This document shows, in pieces, positions 1 through 12,183 of a stretch of 64,000 nt of DNA. Position 1 is the stretch's first letter; the number at the start of each line of letters is the position of its first letter. The stretch lies in assembly GCA_015039465.1 (NCBI GenBank), contig MU130695.1, forward strand, positions 255,587 through 319,586. Reading direction: 5' to 3'. The notes under the pieces are model-generated. The model searched no databases. It was not told where the DNA came from and saw nothing but the letters and a program-made list of their open reading frames with translations. The DNA is from Phlegmacium glaucopus (Eukaryota > Basidiomycota > Agaricomycetes > Agaricales > Cortinariaceae). The position numbers and the translations under genes are program-made.

Positions 1-1163
1 GTCGGAACCGTTGCCTTTAAAGGAGCGAATCTTTTTAGCAAAAAAAGCCAAAAAGGTTTGATGATTACATACATTCGTCATGCACGCGTAACGTCAAGTC
101 TTTACTTGCATCAGACATGAAAGCAGGATTTCCGACTTGAGAGAAAAAAGATAGTTCAACATCAGAAAAAGTGTTAGCAAAAAGATGAGCTCTTACAGAT
201 GTAGACGGTGAGACAGCCAATAGGAGGTAGAAAGACTTTGACATCGGAACGTGTGATGAGTTCGGGGTACATTCCTCCCGTGTCTTCGAACAAAGCACGT
301 CCCAGAAGACTTTCCGAGCTAATGGGGTTTAGGTGACTTTTCAGTAAACAAGAAACGATCAAAGAGAACAGGAGAATCCACATACATGCCGAATCTCTCA
401 GCCACCCCAGGTAAATACCACACTGGCTCCACCGTTGCCTTGCTCACAGTCACTTCAACTACTGAAATTTCACTCTTCAGAACAATATGTCCGTCCACAG
501 TAATATCGCCCTTCCTTGCTGCATCATCTAATTCACTCATCTTCAAATGGGCTTTGGTAACCGCGATGCTGGGCCTCGCATCCAGCCCCATTTCTTCTAT
601 CTCCGCGCGAAAGACACTTGGTACTGAATGACCCCAAGGATCAAACGATACGATCTTGGTCGGGTCATACCAAGCAGGGTTGGGTGTGATGGATACGGGA
701 GGTTCTGTGTGGCTGTAATCGGGTTTGTGGGTGGGACTCAGAGAACCCATAGCAATTGACAATGCTCGATATAGAGTATGATCCGGAGTGGGCACCGATG
801 GCATTTCTATGTTTTATAGAGGAAGGAAGTCGTGAACAGATGACAGGACCTCGAACGATGGGATCCTCAGCTCCCCATTTGAGCGGATGAGGTGTGATAC
901 CATGTTGATCAGAATAAGCTTATAATATGGGTCGCAAATTAGTTATTTTGAAGATACATATGATGGACTTTCTCGAACAAAAAGAATGGTTGCTGCTCAC
1001 TTGTAAGGTTGACTCTACCCGGATATAAAAGCTTTTCTCGCTCCTTGTCAGTCATAACCCCAGGACGTGAAATCGGGTTAACCGTCGGAGGAGCAGAAGC
1101 TATTCTCAGAGAAGGAATCGGATTGGATCCTTTTGGAGGACTAGATGAAATGATTGCTTGCAT
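1..1163 (-). pseudogene. URC1: URC1-like GTP cyclohydrolase II-type uracil catabolism gene, frameshifted, 3' end outside the window
   Basis: Urc1 proteins carry a GTP-cyclohydrolase domain and act in the fungal URC pathway of uracil breakdown. Exons read on the minus strand: about 1163-1001, 918-386, 318-197, 136-73 and 14-1, continuing past the edge. Joined, they give family-typical blocks: LTTYSDQHG, PLKWGAEDP, RGPVI, RNAIGAHSGSY, YRALSIAMGSLSPTHKPD, KIVSFDPWGH, AVTKAHLKM, EPVWYLPG, AERFGIS, RALFEDTGGMYPEL, TRSDVKVFLPPIG, LRVHDECNGSD. Introns are short GT-AG. At about 770-780 the frame changes between SGSY and LYRAL; homologues as I recall them have one extra residue there, so two bases seem missing. 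No plausible intron repairs this. The ATG at 1163 is a guess. Either this is a decaying copy or the assembly has an error. Confidence 0.75.
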
Positions 1164-1736
1164 GGGCGTCGGCTCAAGAGGCGAAGTCTGGCCATTTGTC
1201 GATAAGCCATCCAACTGAAGTCGCAAATGGGAGTGAGATGAGACGTGTGATTTCGTATAAATCAGACCCTTACTTTGCCTGCAATGTTTGCTGAGAGAGC
1301 TGTATTGCCTCCAGTTGCGCAAGAATCTGTGTTAATATCGCATCTGATACTGGCATCATGGCTGTTGGTGCATGTTCAAACCCAAGCCCTAATAGTGCTC
1401 CGTGAAATGTGCACGTGCAAGGCCATAGAAATACGTAATCAGAGTGGCAGCGCCCTGTAAAATGTCGTCAATTATCAGCTTCCATAATTTGTATGGCTGG
1501 GGTCGGACCGAGGCATCAGAGAGCTACAGGTAGATAACCGCAACAATGTGATCTGCAGTCCAGAATAACAGGGCTATCTCAATAACCAAAGGATCTGTCA
1601 GGTGTTAAGGCTTCTTCAAAGTCCTTCTCCGTCACCGCTGTCACAGTGAGTCAAGAAATAGTAATCAAACGTGCGCATAGATAGGTACAGTAATCGTCCA
1701 ACAATAAATACAACCCGGTTGTTGATAAAGCGGTAG
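1164..1736. other. Intergenic spacer between URC1 and VTI1
   Basis: About 570 bases with no coding signal that I trust. It holds the URC1 upstream region and the VTI1 3' flank. The short open frames here lack splice context or family resemblance. Confidence 0.4.
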
Positions 1737-2628
1737 TTACTGGACCAGCTTGAAATACAATATAAAACAAATGAGGACGACAAAAAAGACACCGATAATG
1801 CTGAGGAAAATTCGCTGTTTATTCATCCTGTCATGGAAGCGACCAGTTAGCATATTGGTTTTCTCTAACTCAAAATGGAAGACTAGAAGACATACTGTCG
1901 GACCATCCCTTTAATCGTACTCGACGCTTGCTGATAGAGACATCTGCAGTTTGCAGCTAATAATGAATGCAAGAGACAATTATTACACACGACGGAGAGA
2001 GACAACTTAGAAAAAACGAACCGTATTTCGTGAATTCTCGATTTGTTCGCGTTGTCCCACCAGTGAACGCAATATATCCGCTCCATGAGTCTCCGTTTCT
2101 AGTGCGATGCTCGTCGATTCAGCTATCCTCCTAGAACCATCTGAAAGTGTTTGGGTTCCAGCCAGAAGCCTTGTTCGGTCACTTCTTTCGCCGTATGGAT
2201 CATCAGAGTTGACAGACCCGCCAGTCTTGAACGCCCCGAGAAGGTCTGTACGAGCGGCTTGAGAGTGTAGATCCTTGGAAAGTTTTTTGTATTTGGTTAA
2301 ATCGGATTTGGCTTGCTTTAGACGAGAAGTGTAGGGGGCTTTAACAGACTGCGGAATGACTTGGATCTCAACTTCAAGTTGGGATACCTAGAAAGAATGG
2401 TGAGGATTGCATTTGTGTGAGTCTTGATAGATGGAAGATGTACGATATCGTCTGCTTCATCGAGCTCAAGCTCTACTTTCCGTAGCGCAGCTTTGCGTTG
2501 TTCTTGCAGGAAAACGACCTCCAAGTTTGATTCTTTCCACTTCCTTCGAGTTTATTCGATATGCTTCGGATTATATGTTTGAAGTCTTGTTCGTACGAGT
2601 CGAACAGCGCTGTCGGCGTTGCGTCCAT
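1737..2628 (-). pseudogene. VTI1: Vti1-like Qb-SNARE (vesicle transport v-SNARE), frameshifted
   Basis: Vti1 is a tail-anchored SNARE for Golgi, endosome and vacuole fusion. Start ATG at 2628 gives MDATPTALFDSYEQDF, then KLEGSGK, KAALRKVELELDEADDI, an intron 2443-2388, VSQLEVEIQ, KAPYTSRLKQAKSDLTKYKK, GAFKTGG, DRTRLLAGTQTL, ESTSIALETETHGADILRSL, QREQIENSRNT, an intron, LQTADVSIS, SSTIKGMVRQ, an intron, and a C-terminal membrane segment (residues like FLSIIGVFFVVLICFILYF) ending TAA at 1737. About 1933 one base is missing between ISK and ASSTIKG, breaking the SNARE helix. Near 2515 the frame also changes between GSGK and QRKAA; a 38-nt intron starting GTGGAA could explain that one. Only about 13 nt separate the ATG from a P450 relic, so the promoter seems lost. 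Confidence 0.75.
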
Positions 2629-2641
2629 TGTCAGGAAGGAA

Positions 2642-2974
2642 GAGAAATGAATAGTCATAGATTTATGAGGTCGTGTGACTGATCAAAAGGCAATATAGAA
2701 TATGCCCTGGTAACCACATAGCCTTCTCGACTCTTTGGCTCACTGCCGCTAGTGTTCTGGCGACCTTCCAGCTTTCTAAACCTGTGGATAAGGATGGTAG
2801 AGTTATTGAGCCATACACCGATACCGGCGTGTTCCGGTGAGTAAAGCCACAGTCAGTCAAAAAACTTGAAGCTAACCCTTCTGAAACAGTCATCCTTTGC
2901 CTTTTGAGTGTATTATCAAGCCACGCTATAAAACAGCTGGGGGGCTCATTCGATCTGCAGCGGATGCTTACTGA
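2642..2974 (+). pseudogene. 5'-truncated cytochrome P450 relic (last two exons)
   Basis: Sequence from about 2642 matches intron 10 and exons 11-12 of the P450 gene at 3705-5865. It encodes the heme-loop remnant [16 protein letters not shown], the stretch [14 protein letters not shown], an intron beginning GTGAGT, and the tail [12 protein letters not shown] ... SAADAY with TGA at 2972-2974. Exons 1-10 are missing. A nine-base in-frame deletion removes three residues before YTDTGVF. It cannot encode a P450 and is best read as the right-hand remnant of a lost array member, whose break lies next to the VTI1 start. Confidence 0.85.
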
Positions 2975-3704
2975 GCGATTTCGTCAATGAGAGGTCACCA
3001 GTGGGCTCACTTCGATCCCAGTGTCCATTCAATCAGTTGATACGTTTATTAAATAATCGAACGTTTTGTTCGGAGAATATGTCTAATTACATTGGCACTT
3101 TCCAAGGACGACTGCGAAAGGCCATAGTTCTTTACGACAAGGTTTGCTTGCGAGGGCAATTTTATTTCAACCTCAGCTGAAGTACCGACATTTGGCTGCC
3201 GGTCGAACCAAAAGCGCAAGGGACCTGTCCGCCATCTTTCATTCCCACCAAAACCCCTCCAAACTAACAGGCGTCATCTACCAGGAATCCAGTTGGAAAG
3301 ATTCCAATCGATTGGAGAAGCACGAACGACCCCCATCCGCCCACAACTGCATGTCCCTGGATGAGCTAAAACAAGGGTCATGGCGTTACATCTGTTCGAC
3401 ACTTGATCTGACAGAACTCAGATCTGCCGTGCTGAAGGGAATGGCCTACTCAAACCGGTCGGTAGCGTTGGGTTCTTCGGGATTTTTCGCATACCCCTCT
3501 AAATCCACGACCCCTCGTAACCCATTGGGCCTTCCACAAAAAGGTATGGGTTAACAGGGGTCCGATTGTATATAAGTAGACCCTGGCTTACTTCAAAATC
3601 ACTATTTGGGCAGGTGCCTTGCTGAGACATTACTAGTTCACAGAGTCTATGTATAAGAGCTTCCCACTTCAAAAAAGTGCCCACGAATCACCAATCATCT
3701 CGCT
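2975..3704 (+). promoter_or_regulatory. Upstream region of P450-1 with TATA-like box
   Basis: No gene seen. The first 200 bases resemble the 3' flanks of the other P450 copies. The stretch 3160-3480 recurs upstream of P450-2 (about 7950-8170) and P450-3 (about 11700-11960), so the promoter was duplicated with the gene. A TATA-like GTATATAAG lies at 3568-3576, about 130 bp before the ATG. Confidence 0.45.
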
Positions 3705-5865
3705 ATGATACTCGATAACTTGAAACTTGTCATTTGTCTCAGTCTTGGATTAATACTAATAGTCTACTTCTACTCCACAAAGAGCAAGCGGTCCCCGCTC
3801 CCTTTGCCTCCTGGTCCCAAGAAACTTCCTCTCCTGGGAAATCTGTTGGACTTTCCGAAACGCAGCGAATGGCTGAAGTATGCCGAGTGGGCTGAAGAGT
3901 TCAGTACGTTTCCAGTATTTCAGCCTCTGCGAAATAGTTGGTTAACTCCGTGGTAGACTCGAACATCATACATATCTATGCTTTTGGAAAAAATTTGATT
4001 ATTCTGAATTCATTTGAAGCGGCACTCGATCTATGCGATAAAAGATCATCCATTTATTCCAGTCGGTGGGTCCCGATTATTCCAGAGAGATCCACAATTC
4101 TCAATCCTTCCGAAGACCGGGATCTCCTATGCTCAATGATTTGTAAACTACATAACTTCTTCTACCAATTTGTCATTGAAATGGATTCAAAAGGATGGGC
4201 TGGAGATGGGCCATGTCAGCGATGGTTTATGGAGAGCCTTGGAGAGAACGTCGACGCATGTTTCAAAAGCATTTTCACCCGTCAAATGCCCAATTCTATC
4301 AACCCATCCAAAGAGAATTCATACGGAAAATGTTGCCCCGTCTCCTAGATGCACCGGCTGAATTTTTGGGTATATCTCGACAGTAAGTTGGTTCTCCTTT
4401 ATCTTGTCGGTTTCGGAACTTCATCGACATCATCTACTCAGCACCATCGGTGGAATGGCTCTATCAATGTCATATGGCATTGAGATAAAGCAAACCAATG
4501 ATTCTTTCATCGACCTTGCGGAAGCGGCTATGATAAGTGTTGGATTGGCTGCAAGGGTTGGAGCATTCCTCGTTGACGTGATTCCGATCCTCAAGTACGT
4601 TCCCGAGTTCATGCCTGGTGCTGGCTTCCAGAAGCAAGCTCGGATCTGGCGAAAACTACAGGAAGACTTTAGAGAACGACCATTTTCAGCATCGATTGAA
4701 GCTATGGTACTACTCTTATTTATGCATATTCTATTTATGACTTGGGTTGATTTTTATTGATTAGGCCTCTGGCCGTGCTCGACCTTCATTCACATCTGTG
4801 GCTTTGGGGGATGTCGACGAAAGTCTCGATATTGATCATCAACGAGAGGTAATAAAGGATACAGCAGGCCTTGTATTCGCAGGTATATATTTATCGCTAA
4901 CACATCACTCAACAATTACATTATGGATGTCATGCAGGTGGGTCTGATACGACTGTTTCGGCGACGCACACATTTTTCCTTGCCATGGTCTGCTTCCCTG
5001 AAATCCAAATGAAAGCACAGGCGGAGCTCGACCGCGTTGTCAGCGGGAGGCTTCCCGACTTCGATGATATGGAGGACTTGCCATATATCTCTGCACTTGT
5101 CAAAGAGGTTCTTAGGTTGGTTGCTTACCTCTAAAGATAAAAATGCCCACAATGACATTTCGCCTAGATGGCAACCAGTCACCCCACGTGGTAAGTTCAC
5201 ACCGAGCTCTTTTAGACTCTTTTCTTGGAGTCAGGCAATAATCCTGTCTCAGGTATCCCCCACCGTACCACCGAAGACGATGTCTATGAAGGATATCATA
5301 TTCCCAATGGGTCTATTGTAATCTTCAATTCTTGGTATGAATGATATTTCCACCATAACTATGTCAGATGTTTCATCCTGGATGACCGATATAGGGCGAT
5401 GCTTCACAATGAAGCTGAATATCCCGACCCATTCGCTTTCAAACCCGAAAGATTTCTCAAGGACGGACGACTCGATTCAAGGGTCCGTGATCCTGCCACG
5501 ATCGCTTTTGGATTTGGGCGAAGGTAGAAATGAATAGTCATAGATTTATGAGGTCGTGTGACTGATCGAAAGGAAATATAGAATATGCCCTGGTAACCAC
5601 ATAGCCTTCTCGACTCTTTGGCTCACTGCAGCTAGTGTTCTGGCAACCTTCCAACTTTCTAAACCTGTGGATAAGGACGGTAGAGTTATTGAGCCTTCTC
5701 GTCAATACACCGATACCGGCGTGTTCCGGTGAGTAAAGCCACAATCAGTTAAAAGACTCGAAGCTGACCCTTCGCAACAGTCATCCTTTGCCTTTTGAGT
5801 GTATTATCAAGCCACGCTCTAATACAGCTGAGGGGCTCATTCGATCTGCAGCGGATGCTTACTGA
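3705..5865 (+). CDS. Cytochrome P450 monooxygenase, array copy 1
   Basis: Microsomal class II P450 of the basidiomycete ordA-like (O-methylsterigmatocystin oxidoreductase-like) kind; substrate unknown. Twelve exons, all introns 50-62 nt GT-AG. Exon 1 carries the N-terminal membrane anchor and the [15 protein letters not shown] hinge. Exon 3 is only 27 nt (4116-4142) and restores [10 protein letters not shown] between SSIYSSR and [12 protein letters not shown]. The C-helix WRERRRMF, I-helix AGGSDTT, ExxR (KEVLR), PERF (KPERFL) and heme loop FGFGRRICPGNH are all present. About 510 residues, ending SAADAY. I found no frameshift or premature stop. Closest to copies 2 and 3, with which it shares the tail TDTGVF. 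Family (CYP number) not assigned. Confidence 0.9.
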
Positions 5866-8196
5866 GCGATTTTTGAGAGGTCACCGGTGGTATATGATGG
5901 CTCACTTCGATCCTGTTACAGTCCATTCCATCAGTTGATATCGATGCGTCTATAAATAATCAAACATTTTGTTCAGAGAATGTCTAATTACATTGGCACT
6001 TTCCAAGGACGACTGACAGCGAAATGCCACGGTTCTTTACGACAAGGTTTCGGTGAGAATTAGTTCCATGATGGTTGAACGCGGAAGTTTTGATACTAAT
6101 AATCAAAGCGACATTTAAACGTTGATATACGTATCCCAATGCAGGATAATCGTAGTAAACACATAGAGTTTAGTCATCGTAGCAAAAAATATATAATGAG
6201 ATAAAATTCCAAGAAGTAGTAATAGAACTCGTCTGAAAATGCAAGTCCATGAAACACAAATGTCCTTTTTTAGAAGCAATTTTTATGAACGGTAATCAGC
6301 GATTGCACTTTTCGGAGACGAAAAAGAAATCTTCTCCACCACGCGTGGAACTGATTTCATTACAATATTACCATTACCTTCTTTCCGAGGTACTAGTCGG
6401 GAAGCGTGCAAAAGTCCCATTCCCGACTTCTGTCATTCTTTTATTCAGCATGCTAGTGTAGACCCATTTAGAATCGTCTGGCAGAGACCTTAGTAGCACC
6501 CTTGAAAAGGTCATCATCAATCATTATCATCACTCGCTGCGCGTGCAAGTCATAAAAGTACTTCCCTCAGATTGGGGGTCCAGACAAGGGTCGCAGCTTC
6601 GAATTGTCCAAAGCAGTAGTGAGTATTCAAGACAGCGATGGGAGATTTGTCATTATGCGTAAAAGACGACGGCAAGTGAGGAAGAAGAGGGTCCAAAGAT
6701 TCGGGAAAGATGATGGGCGGTGCAGGCATGGTGTTTCTTTATCACATGGGAAACACGACTGAACGAGAACACCCTCGAAGGAAGAAAATGAAATGTGAAG
6801 CGAGTGTGTTGCTTGTGACAAGCAAATTAGATACATACCAATTGTGAACGTCTATAGACTTGAAGACTTCCGGATGAAAATGTCGATGGCGTCGGACGTA
6901 CCACAGCGTTTTCTGGGCAGATATGGGTAAAAAGACGAATTTGTCAACGTTGGAAGGATGTACCTCTAATGATAATTCCCCCAGCAGACTTTTCTTTTCT
7001 CGCAACCAAGATCGAAAACGCCAAAATGACTCTAAGATATTGGTGAAAGGTAGCGTCGAAAGATCATCTTGGTTCCCACACCCGCCTATTTCTCTAGGAC
7101 CACCTACCCCACTCCACACATTTATGCATACACGTATTTGCCGCCTGGGGCAGCGGGGGTGTGGATAGCTCTGGGCTCGTTCTGGCGTCATCGTCTGGGC
7201 CAGCGTCTGGCGAAAGATCCATTGGCACAAGTTACACAGGTTAGAATAATCGAATGATATACCCATGCCAAGAATGATTGTATGGGCATTTTGGTAGTCA
7301 AAGGATCGCCTTGAACAAATCCGGCAAGAGACCTGACTACTTCCGGATTTTTGTCATGTCTTCAGGATATTACTCACTTGTCATAAAATACATAAATCGA
7401 ATTTATTTCAACAAAAAAAAGAAAAATACGCACTTGATTACCGACGCCGAACTTCGAGGTAACCGTCTCTCCATCCATGGTAGTTGCTCGATCGGGCCCT
7501 GTCTTTATTTCTACTATCAAAACTGTGTTCGTTGCTGACTTTCTTCGACATCATGGGTGATAGATTTTTGTAATGGTCTCTCTTGACGCGACGGGTAATC
7601 TGTCCACATCATATCGTCGGCGAATAAAAATTTACCGTCCTGCAGCTATACCTTGACCTTCTTGCTTTCTTCGTCTAATGTATATTTGATGGTTGTAACT
7701 TGTCCGAATTCCATTGTCATCAATGAATTATTCTTTTCTTGGCAGTAATTGGATATATTGTGCTTCAACCTAGGTATGTTGAATGTTGAACGTTGAACAG
7801 CCACTAAGATGTTTTACTGTCAATACATCAAAGGTTCAAGGTGATCATATGTATGGAGAGATATGTAGTTATTTCTGTTAAAAAAAAGTTACGATTGTTT
7901 GCGACGGCTTGCTGATGTAGCCGGTCGGCTTCTGGTCTTTGAAGGCAATTTTATTTCAAACTCAGATGATGTGCCGACATTTGGCTGCCAAAGTCCAAGG
8001 AGGTCCAAGGGTCTGTCCGCCATCTTTCATTTCACCAAATCTCTCGAAAATAACAGCCGTCATATACGGTAGGAATCCAGTTAGAAATATTCCAGGCGAT
8101 TGACTCCATGTCTCTAGATCAGCTTTAAAAATCAAAGTCATGGTCTGTCATGGTGGGTTCCACTAATAGTAGTACCGTAAGATCTGTCTCCCGTGG
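5866..8196. repeat. Intergenic region with dispersed repeat (about 6230-7640)
   Basis: No intact gene. The 3' flank of P450-1 runs to about 6060. From about 6230 the sequence belongs to a dispersed repeat also found at about 15180-15720 (first half), 47030-47640 (second half) and, inverted, 53215-53600. Shared landmarks are the GGGAAAGATGATGGGCGG segment at about 6700, the CCGCCTGGG(G/T)CAG segment near 7142, and GGGTAATCTGTCCACATCAT near 7590. Open frames such as 6742-7266 on the minus strand lie in the repeat and look non-functional. 7640-8190 is upstream sequence of P450-2. Confidence 0.6.
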
Positions 8197-8426
8197 ACAG
8201 ATGAGGCTGCCCCTGGCTGCCCAGAGTTCTTGACAGAGAAGCTGTCAAAAGAAGCTGATCCGGTGCGGCATGGACGCTGAGTTGGGTACGGCATCGTGGC
8301 CGCTATGTTTATGTGGGTTTAGTATTCGAAATAATTAATAATTACAACGTGTAACCGTCTATGCCGCACCGGATCAGCTTCTTTTGACAGCTTCCCTGTC
8401 TAAGTACTCTGGGCAGCCTCATCTGC
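8197..8426. mobile_element. MITE-like foldback element in the P450-2 promoter
   Basis: Left arm 8198-8270 and right arm 8362-8425 are inverted copies. The reverse complement of the right arm matches the left from CAGATGAGGCTGCC through GATCCGGTGCGGCA, apart from a nine-base duplication (CTGGCTGCC type) in the left arm and a few mismatches. The loop of about 90 bases has no reading frame. No clear target-site duplication was found. It ends about 175 bp before the ATG of P450-2, and I see it in no other promoter of the array. Confidence 0.8.
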
Positions 8427-8554
8427 CCTGTATTAGCCTCGAGTTTCAGCTAAACCCATGACCAGTGACCCCTCATAACCCTGGGCCTTCCACCGAGACG
8501 TATGGATTATGGGTTAAGAGGGGCCTTGGTCCGCACTATTACTAGTCCACACAG

Positions 8555-8562
8555 TATATAAG
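8555..8562 (+). promoter_or_regulatory. TATA-like box of P450-2
   Basis: TATATAAG 39 bp before the ATG, in the context ACAGTATATAAGC shared with P450-4. Similar TATA-like strings lie before the other copies (for example 41578 and 44538 with GCGGTATAT). Confidence 0.4.
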
Positions 8563-8600
8563 CCCTTCGAAAATGCCCACGAATCGCCAATTATCTCGCT

Positions 8601-10768
8601 ATGATACTGAATAACACTGATAACTTGAAACTTGTCATTTGTCTCAGTCTTGGATTAATACTCTATTTCTACTTCACTAAGAACAAGCGATCCTCGCTGC
8701 CCTTGCCTCCTGGTCCCAAGAAACTTCCTCTCCTGGGAAATCTGTTGGACTTTCCGAAACGCAGCGAATGGCTGAAGTATGCAGGGTGGGCTAAAGAGTT
8801 CAGTACGTTTCCAGTAGTTCAGCATTCTCCAAATAATGGTTAACTCCGTGCCACGTGGTAGACTCGAACATCATACATATCTATGCTTTTGGAAGAAATG
8901 TGATTATTTTGAATTCATTTGAGGTGGCAGTCGATCTATGCGATAAACGATCATCCATCTATTCCAGCCGGTGGGTCCCGATTATTCCAGAAACATGCAC
9001 AATTCTCAATCCTTCTGAAGACCGGCGTCTCCTATGCTCAATGATTTGTGAGCTCCATAACTTCTTATACGAACTGTGTCATTGAAATGGATTCAAAAGG
9101 TTGGGCTGGACATGGACCATGCCAAACATGGTTTATGGAGACCATTGGAGAGAACGCCGACGGATGTTTCAAAAACATTTTCACCCGTCAAATACCCAAT
9201 TCTATCAACCCATACAGAGAGAATTCATCCGGAAAATGTTGCCCCGTCTCCTCGATGCACCGGCCGAATTTTTGGGTATATCTCGACAGTAAGTTGGGTC
9301 TCCTTTATTCTGTGATTCTTGTCGAGTTTGGAACTTCATCATACACTCAGCACGATTGGTGGAATGGCTCTATCAATGTCATATGGCATTCAGATAAAAG
9401 AAACCAATGATCCTTTCATCAACCTCGCAGAAGCGACTATGATAAGTGTTGGATTGGCTGGGAGGGTTGGAGCATTCCTCGTTGACATTATTCCGATCCT
9501 CAAATACGTTCCCGAGTTCATACCTGGTGCTGGGTTCCAGAAACAAGCCCGAATCTGGCGAAAACTACAGGAAGATCTTAGAGAAAAACCCTTTTTAGCG
9601 TCTATTGAAGCCATGGTATCTTATTTATATATATTTTATTTATGGCTTGGGTTGATTTTTATTGACTAGGCCTCTGGCCGTGCTCGACCCTCATTCACAT
9701 CAGTGGCTTTGGAGGATGTCGACCAAAGTCTTGATATTGATCACCAACGAGAGGTAATACAGGATACAGCAGGCGTTGTATTCGCAGGTATATATTTACG
9801 GCTAATATATCACTCAACAATTACATTATAAATACCACACAGGTGGGGCCGATACGACCGTTTCAGCAACGCACACATTCCTCCTTGCCATGGTCTGCTT
9901 CCCAGAAATCCAAATGAAAGCACAAGCGGAGCTCGATCGCGTTCTCAGCGGGAGGCTTCCCGACTTTGATGATATGGAAGACTTGCCATATCTCTCTGCA
10001 GTTATCAAAGAGGTTCTTAGGTCGGCTGTTTACCTCTAAAGATAAAAATGCTCACAATGACATTTCCTATTCCTTCACTCAGATGGCAACCAGTCACACC
10101 ATTAGGTAAGTTCGCATCGAGCCCTTTTAAAATTTAAACCCTTTCTTCAATAATCCTGTCTCAGGTCTCCCCCACTGTACCACCGAAGATGACGTCTATG
10201 AAGGATACCATATTCCCAATGGGTCCATTGTGATCTTCAATTCTTGGTATGCATGATATTTCCACCATAACTATCTTTCATCCTGGTGACTGATATAGGG
10301 CGATGCTTCGCAATGAAGCTGAATATCCCGACCCATCCGCTTTCAAACCCGAAAGATTTCTCAAGGACGGAGAACTCGATTCAAATATTCGTGATCCTGC
10401 TACGTTGGCTTTTGGATTTGGGCGAAGGTAGAAATGAACAGTTCTATTTATGAGGTCGTGGAACTGATCAAAAGGAAATATAGAATATGCCCTGGTAGCC
10501 ACATAGCCTTCTCTACTGTTTGGCTTATTGCAGCTAGTGTTCTGGCGACCTTCCAGCTTTCTAAACCTGTGGATAAAGACGGTAGAGTTATTGAGCCTTC
10601 TCGTCAATACACCGATACCGGCGTGTTCCGGTGAGTAAAGCCACAATCAGTTAAAAGACTCGAAGCTGATCCTTATGCAACAGTCATCCTTTGCCTTTTG
10701 AATGTATTATCAAGCCACGCTCTAAAACAGCTGAGGGGCTCATTCGATCTGCAGCGGATTCTTACTGA
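8601..10768 (+). CDS. Cytochrome P450 monooxygenase, array copy 2
   Basis: Same 12-exon plan as copy 1. The 27-nt exon 3 is 9021-9047 and gives RPASPMLNDL. The protein starts [19 protein letters not shown] (membrane anchor), then the proline-rich hinge [15 protein letters not shown]. The C-helix segment reads [14 protein letters not shown], the I-helix AGGADTT, the ExxR KEVLR, and the heme loop FGFGRRICPGSH. It ends SAADSY. The ORF is intact through all junctions I followed. A foldback element (8197-8426) sits just upstream, which may change its expression relative to the other copies. Substrate and CYP family unknown. Confidence 0.9.
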
Positions 10769-12183
10769 GCGATTTCGTCAATCAGAGGTCACTGTAGACT
10801 TCGATCCTGTACATTTAATCAGTCGATGGCAGATGCGTTTGTTAAATAATCAAATGTTTTGTTCAGAGAGTGTCTAGATTTTAATTACACTTTCCAAGGA
10901 CGACTGACGGCGAAAGGGCCACGATTATTTACGACAAGTTTCGATGGAAATTAGTTGCATGTTGAACGCGAAATTTTGAATGTTAAACTTACGACTCAAG
11001 CTCAAATTTAGGATTGTCACCCTTGTCAATTGCTTCTTGTGCAGTTACACCCTTTCATGCAACAGTCTTCACCTGCGTACGGCGCACCCTACCGAAAATG
11101 CCAAACAATTATTTAAGACCATTTGTCCTAACCTTACATTTGAGTAAGTGCTCAGCTCATACGCCTACTTCCCAGGTCCACAAACGGCCAAGTGCACAAA
11201 ACACCCTCCTCCGGGCGCCGACGCCACGAGCTCCTCCTCCATCTGTGCACGCTTCTGAACATCGATCGGCTACTAGTACGAAAGCCGAAGGTGGTAATGC
11301 AATGAAATCAGAATTGCACGTGTGGTCACTGGTGGAGAAGATTTCTTCTTCGTCTCCGAAAAGTGAGCAATCGTTGATTACCGTTCATAAAATTTGCTTC
11401 TAGAAAAGGACATTTGTGTTGGACTTGCGAGTTCTATTATTTCTTGGAATTTTATCTCGTTTTGGTTTTTTACTACGAATCGACGTACAGATGACTTCAG
11501 AAATTGTCTGGGATTGATACGGAGAAGTGGACAAGTCGATTGACAAGTCGATTGCTCACATACGTATGGATATGAAAACGGAAGTGCAGAACCCATCCGA
11601 CAACGAGCCGTTTTATGCACTGTTCCCCATATTCTGCCATATATCGTGTTATAAGATAAGATAACGGCCGGTCGGCGTCGGAATAGTCCGAAGTAACTAT
11701 ATTTCAACCTCAGCTGAAGTGCCGCCATTTGCCGGTCAAACCGAAAGTCCAAGGGTCTGTCACTGTTAGCCATCTTTCATTCCACCAAATCTCTCGAAAC
11801 TAACAGGCCTCATCTACCAGAAATTCCAGTCGATTGGAGAAGCGAACGACCCCCATCCGCTGATTCTGCCCACAACTGCCTGGATCAGCTTTAAAATAAA
11901 AGTTATGGCCTTACATCTGTTCGACACTTGAACTCAGAGCCTGCGGCGGCCGTGCTGAAGGCAATTCCCCACTCAGACCAGTCTGTAGCGTTGAATTGTT
12001 CGAAATTCTTAGCATCCCCTACAACCCATGACCCCCTCATAACAGGGCCTTCCACCGACAGGTGCTGGTTAAGACGGGTCCGACTGTATATGACTATAAG
12101 TAGACCCTGGTTTACTTCTATTTCGGGCAGGCTAGTTCACACAGTCTGCGCTTCCCCCTGCAAAAGTCACCGACCATCTCGCT
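10769..12183. other. Intergenic region between P450-2 and P450-3
   Basis: No gene I can support. The 3' flank (to about 11110) has counterparts after copies 4, 5 and 6, with the phrase GTTGAACGCGAA and a segment resembling 41240-41420. The stretch 11170-11310 resembles 14520-14660 (CACGAGCT and ACTAGTACGAAAGCCGAAGG blocks). 11700-12183 is the duplicated promoter. The frame at 11014-11403 has no splice or family support. Confidence 0.5.

Noticed and set aside
3144..3554. 136-codon open frame upstream of P450-1
   Set aside because: It lies in duplicated promoter sequence and is broken in the other copies.
6742..7266. 174-codon minus-strand frame as a gene
   Set aside because: It lies in the dispersed repeat; the other copies do not keep the frame.
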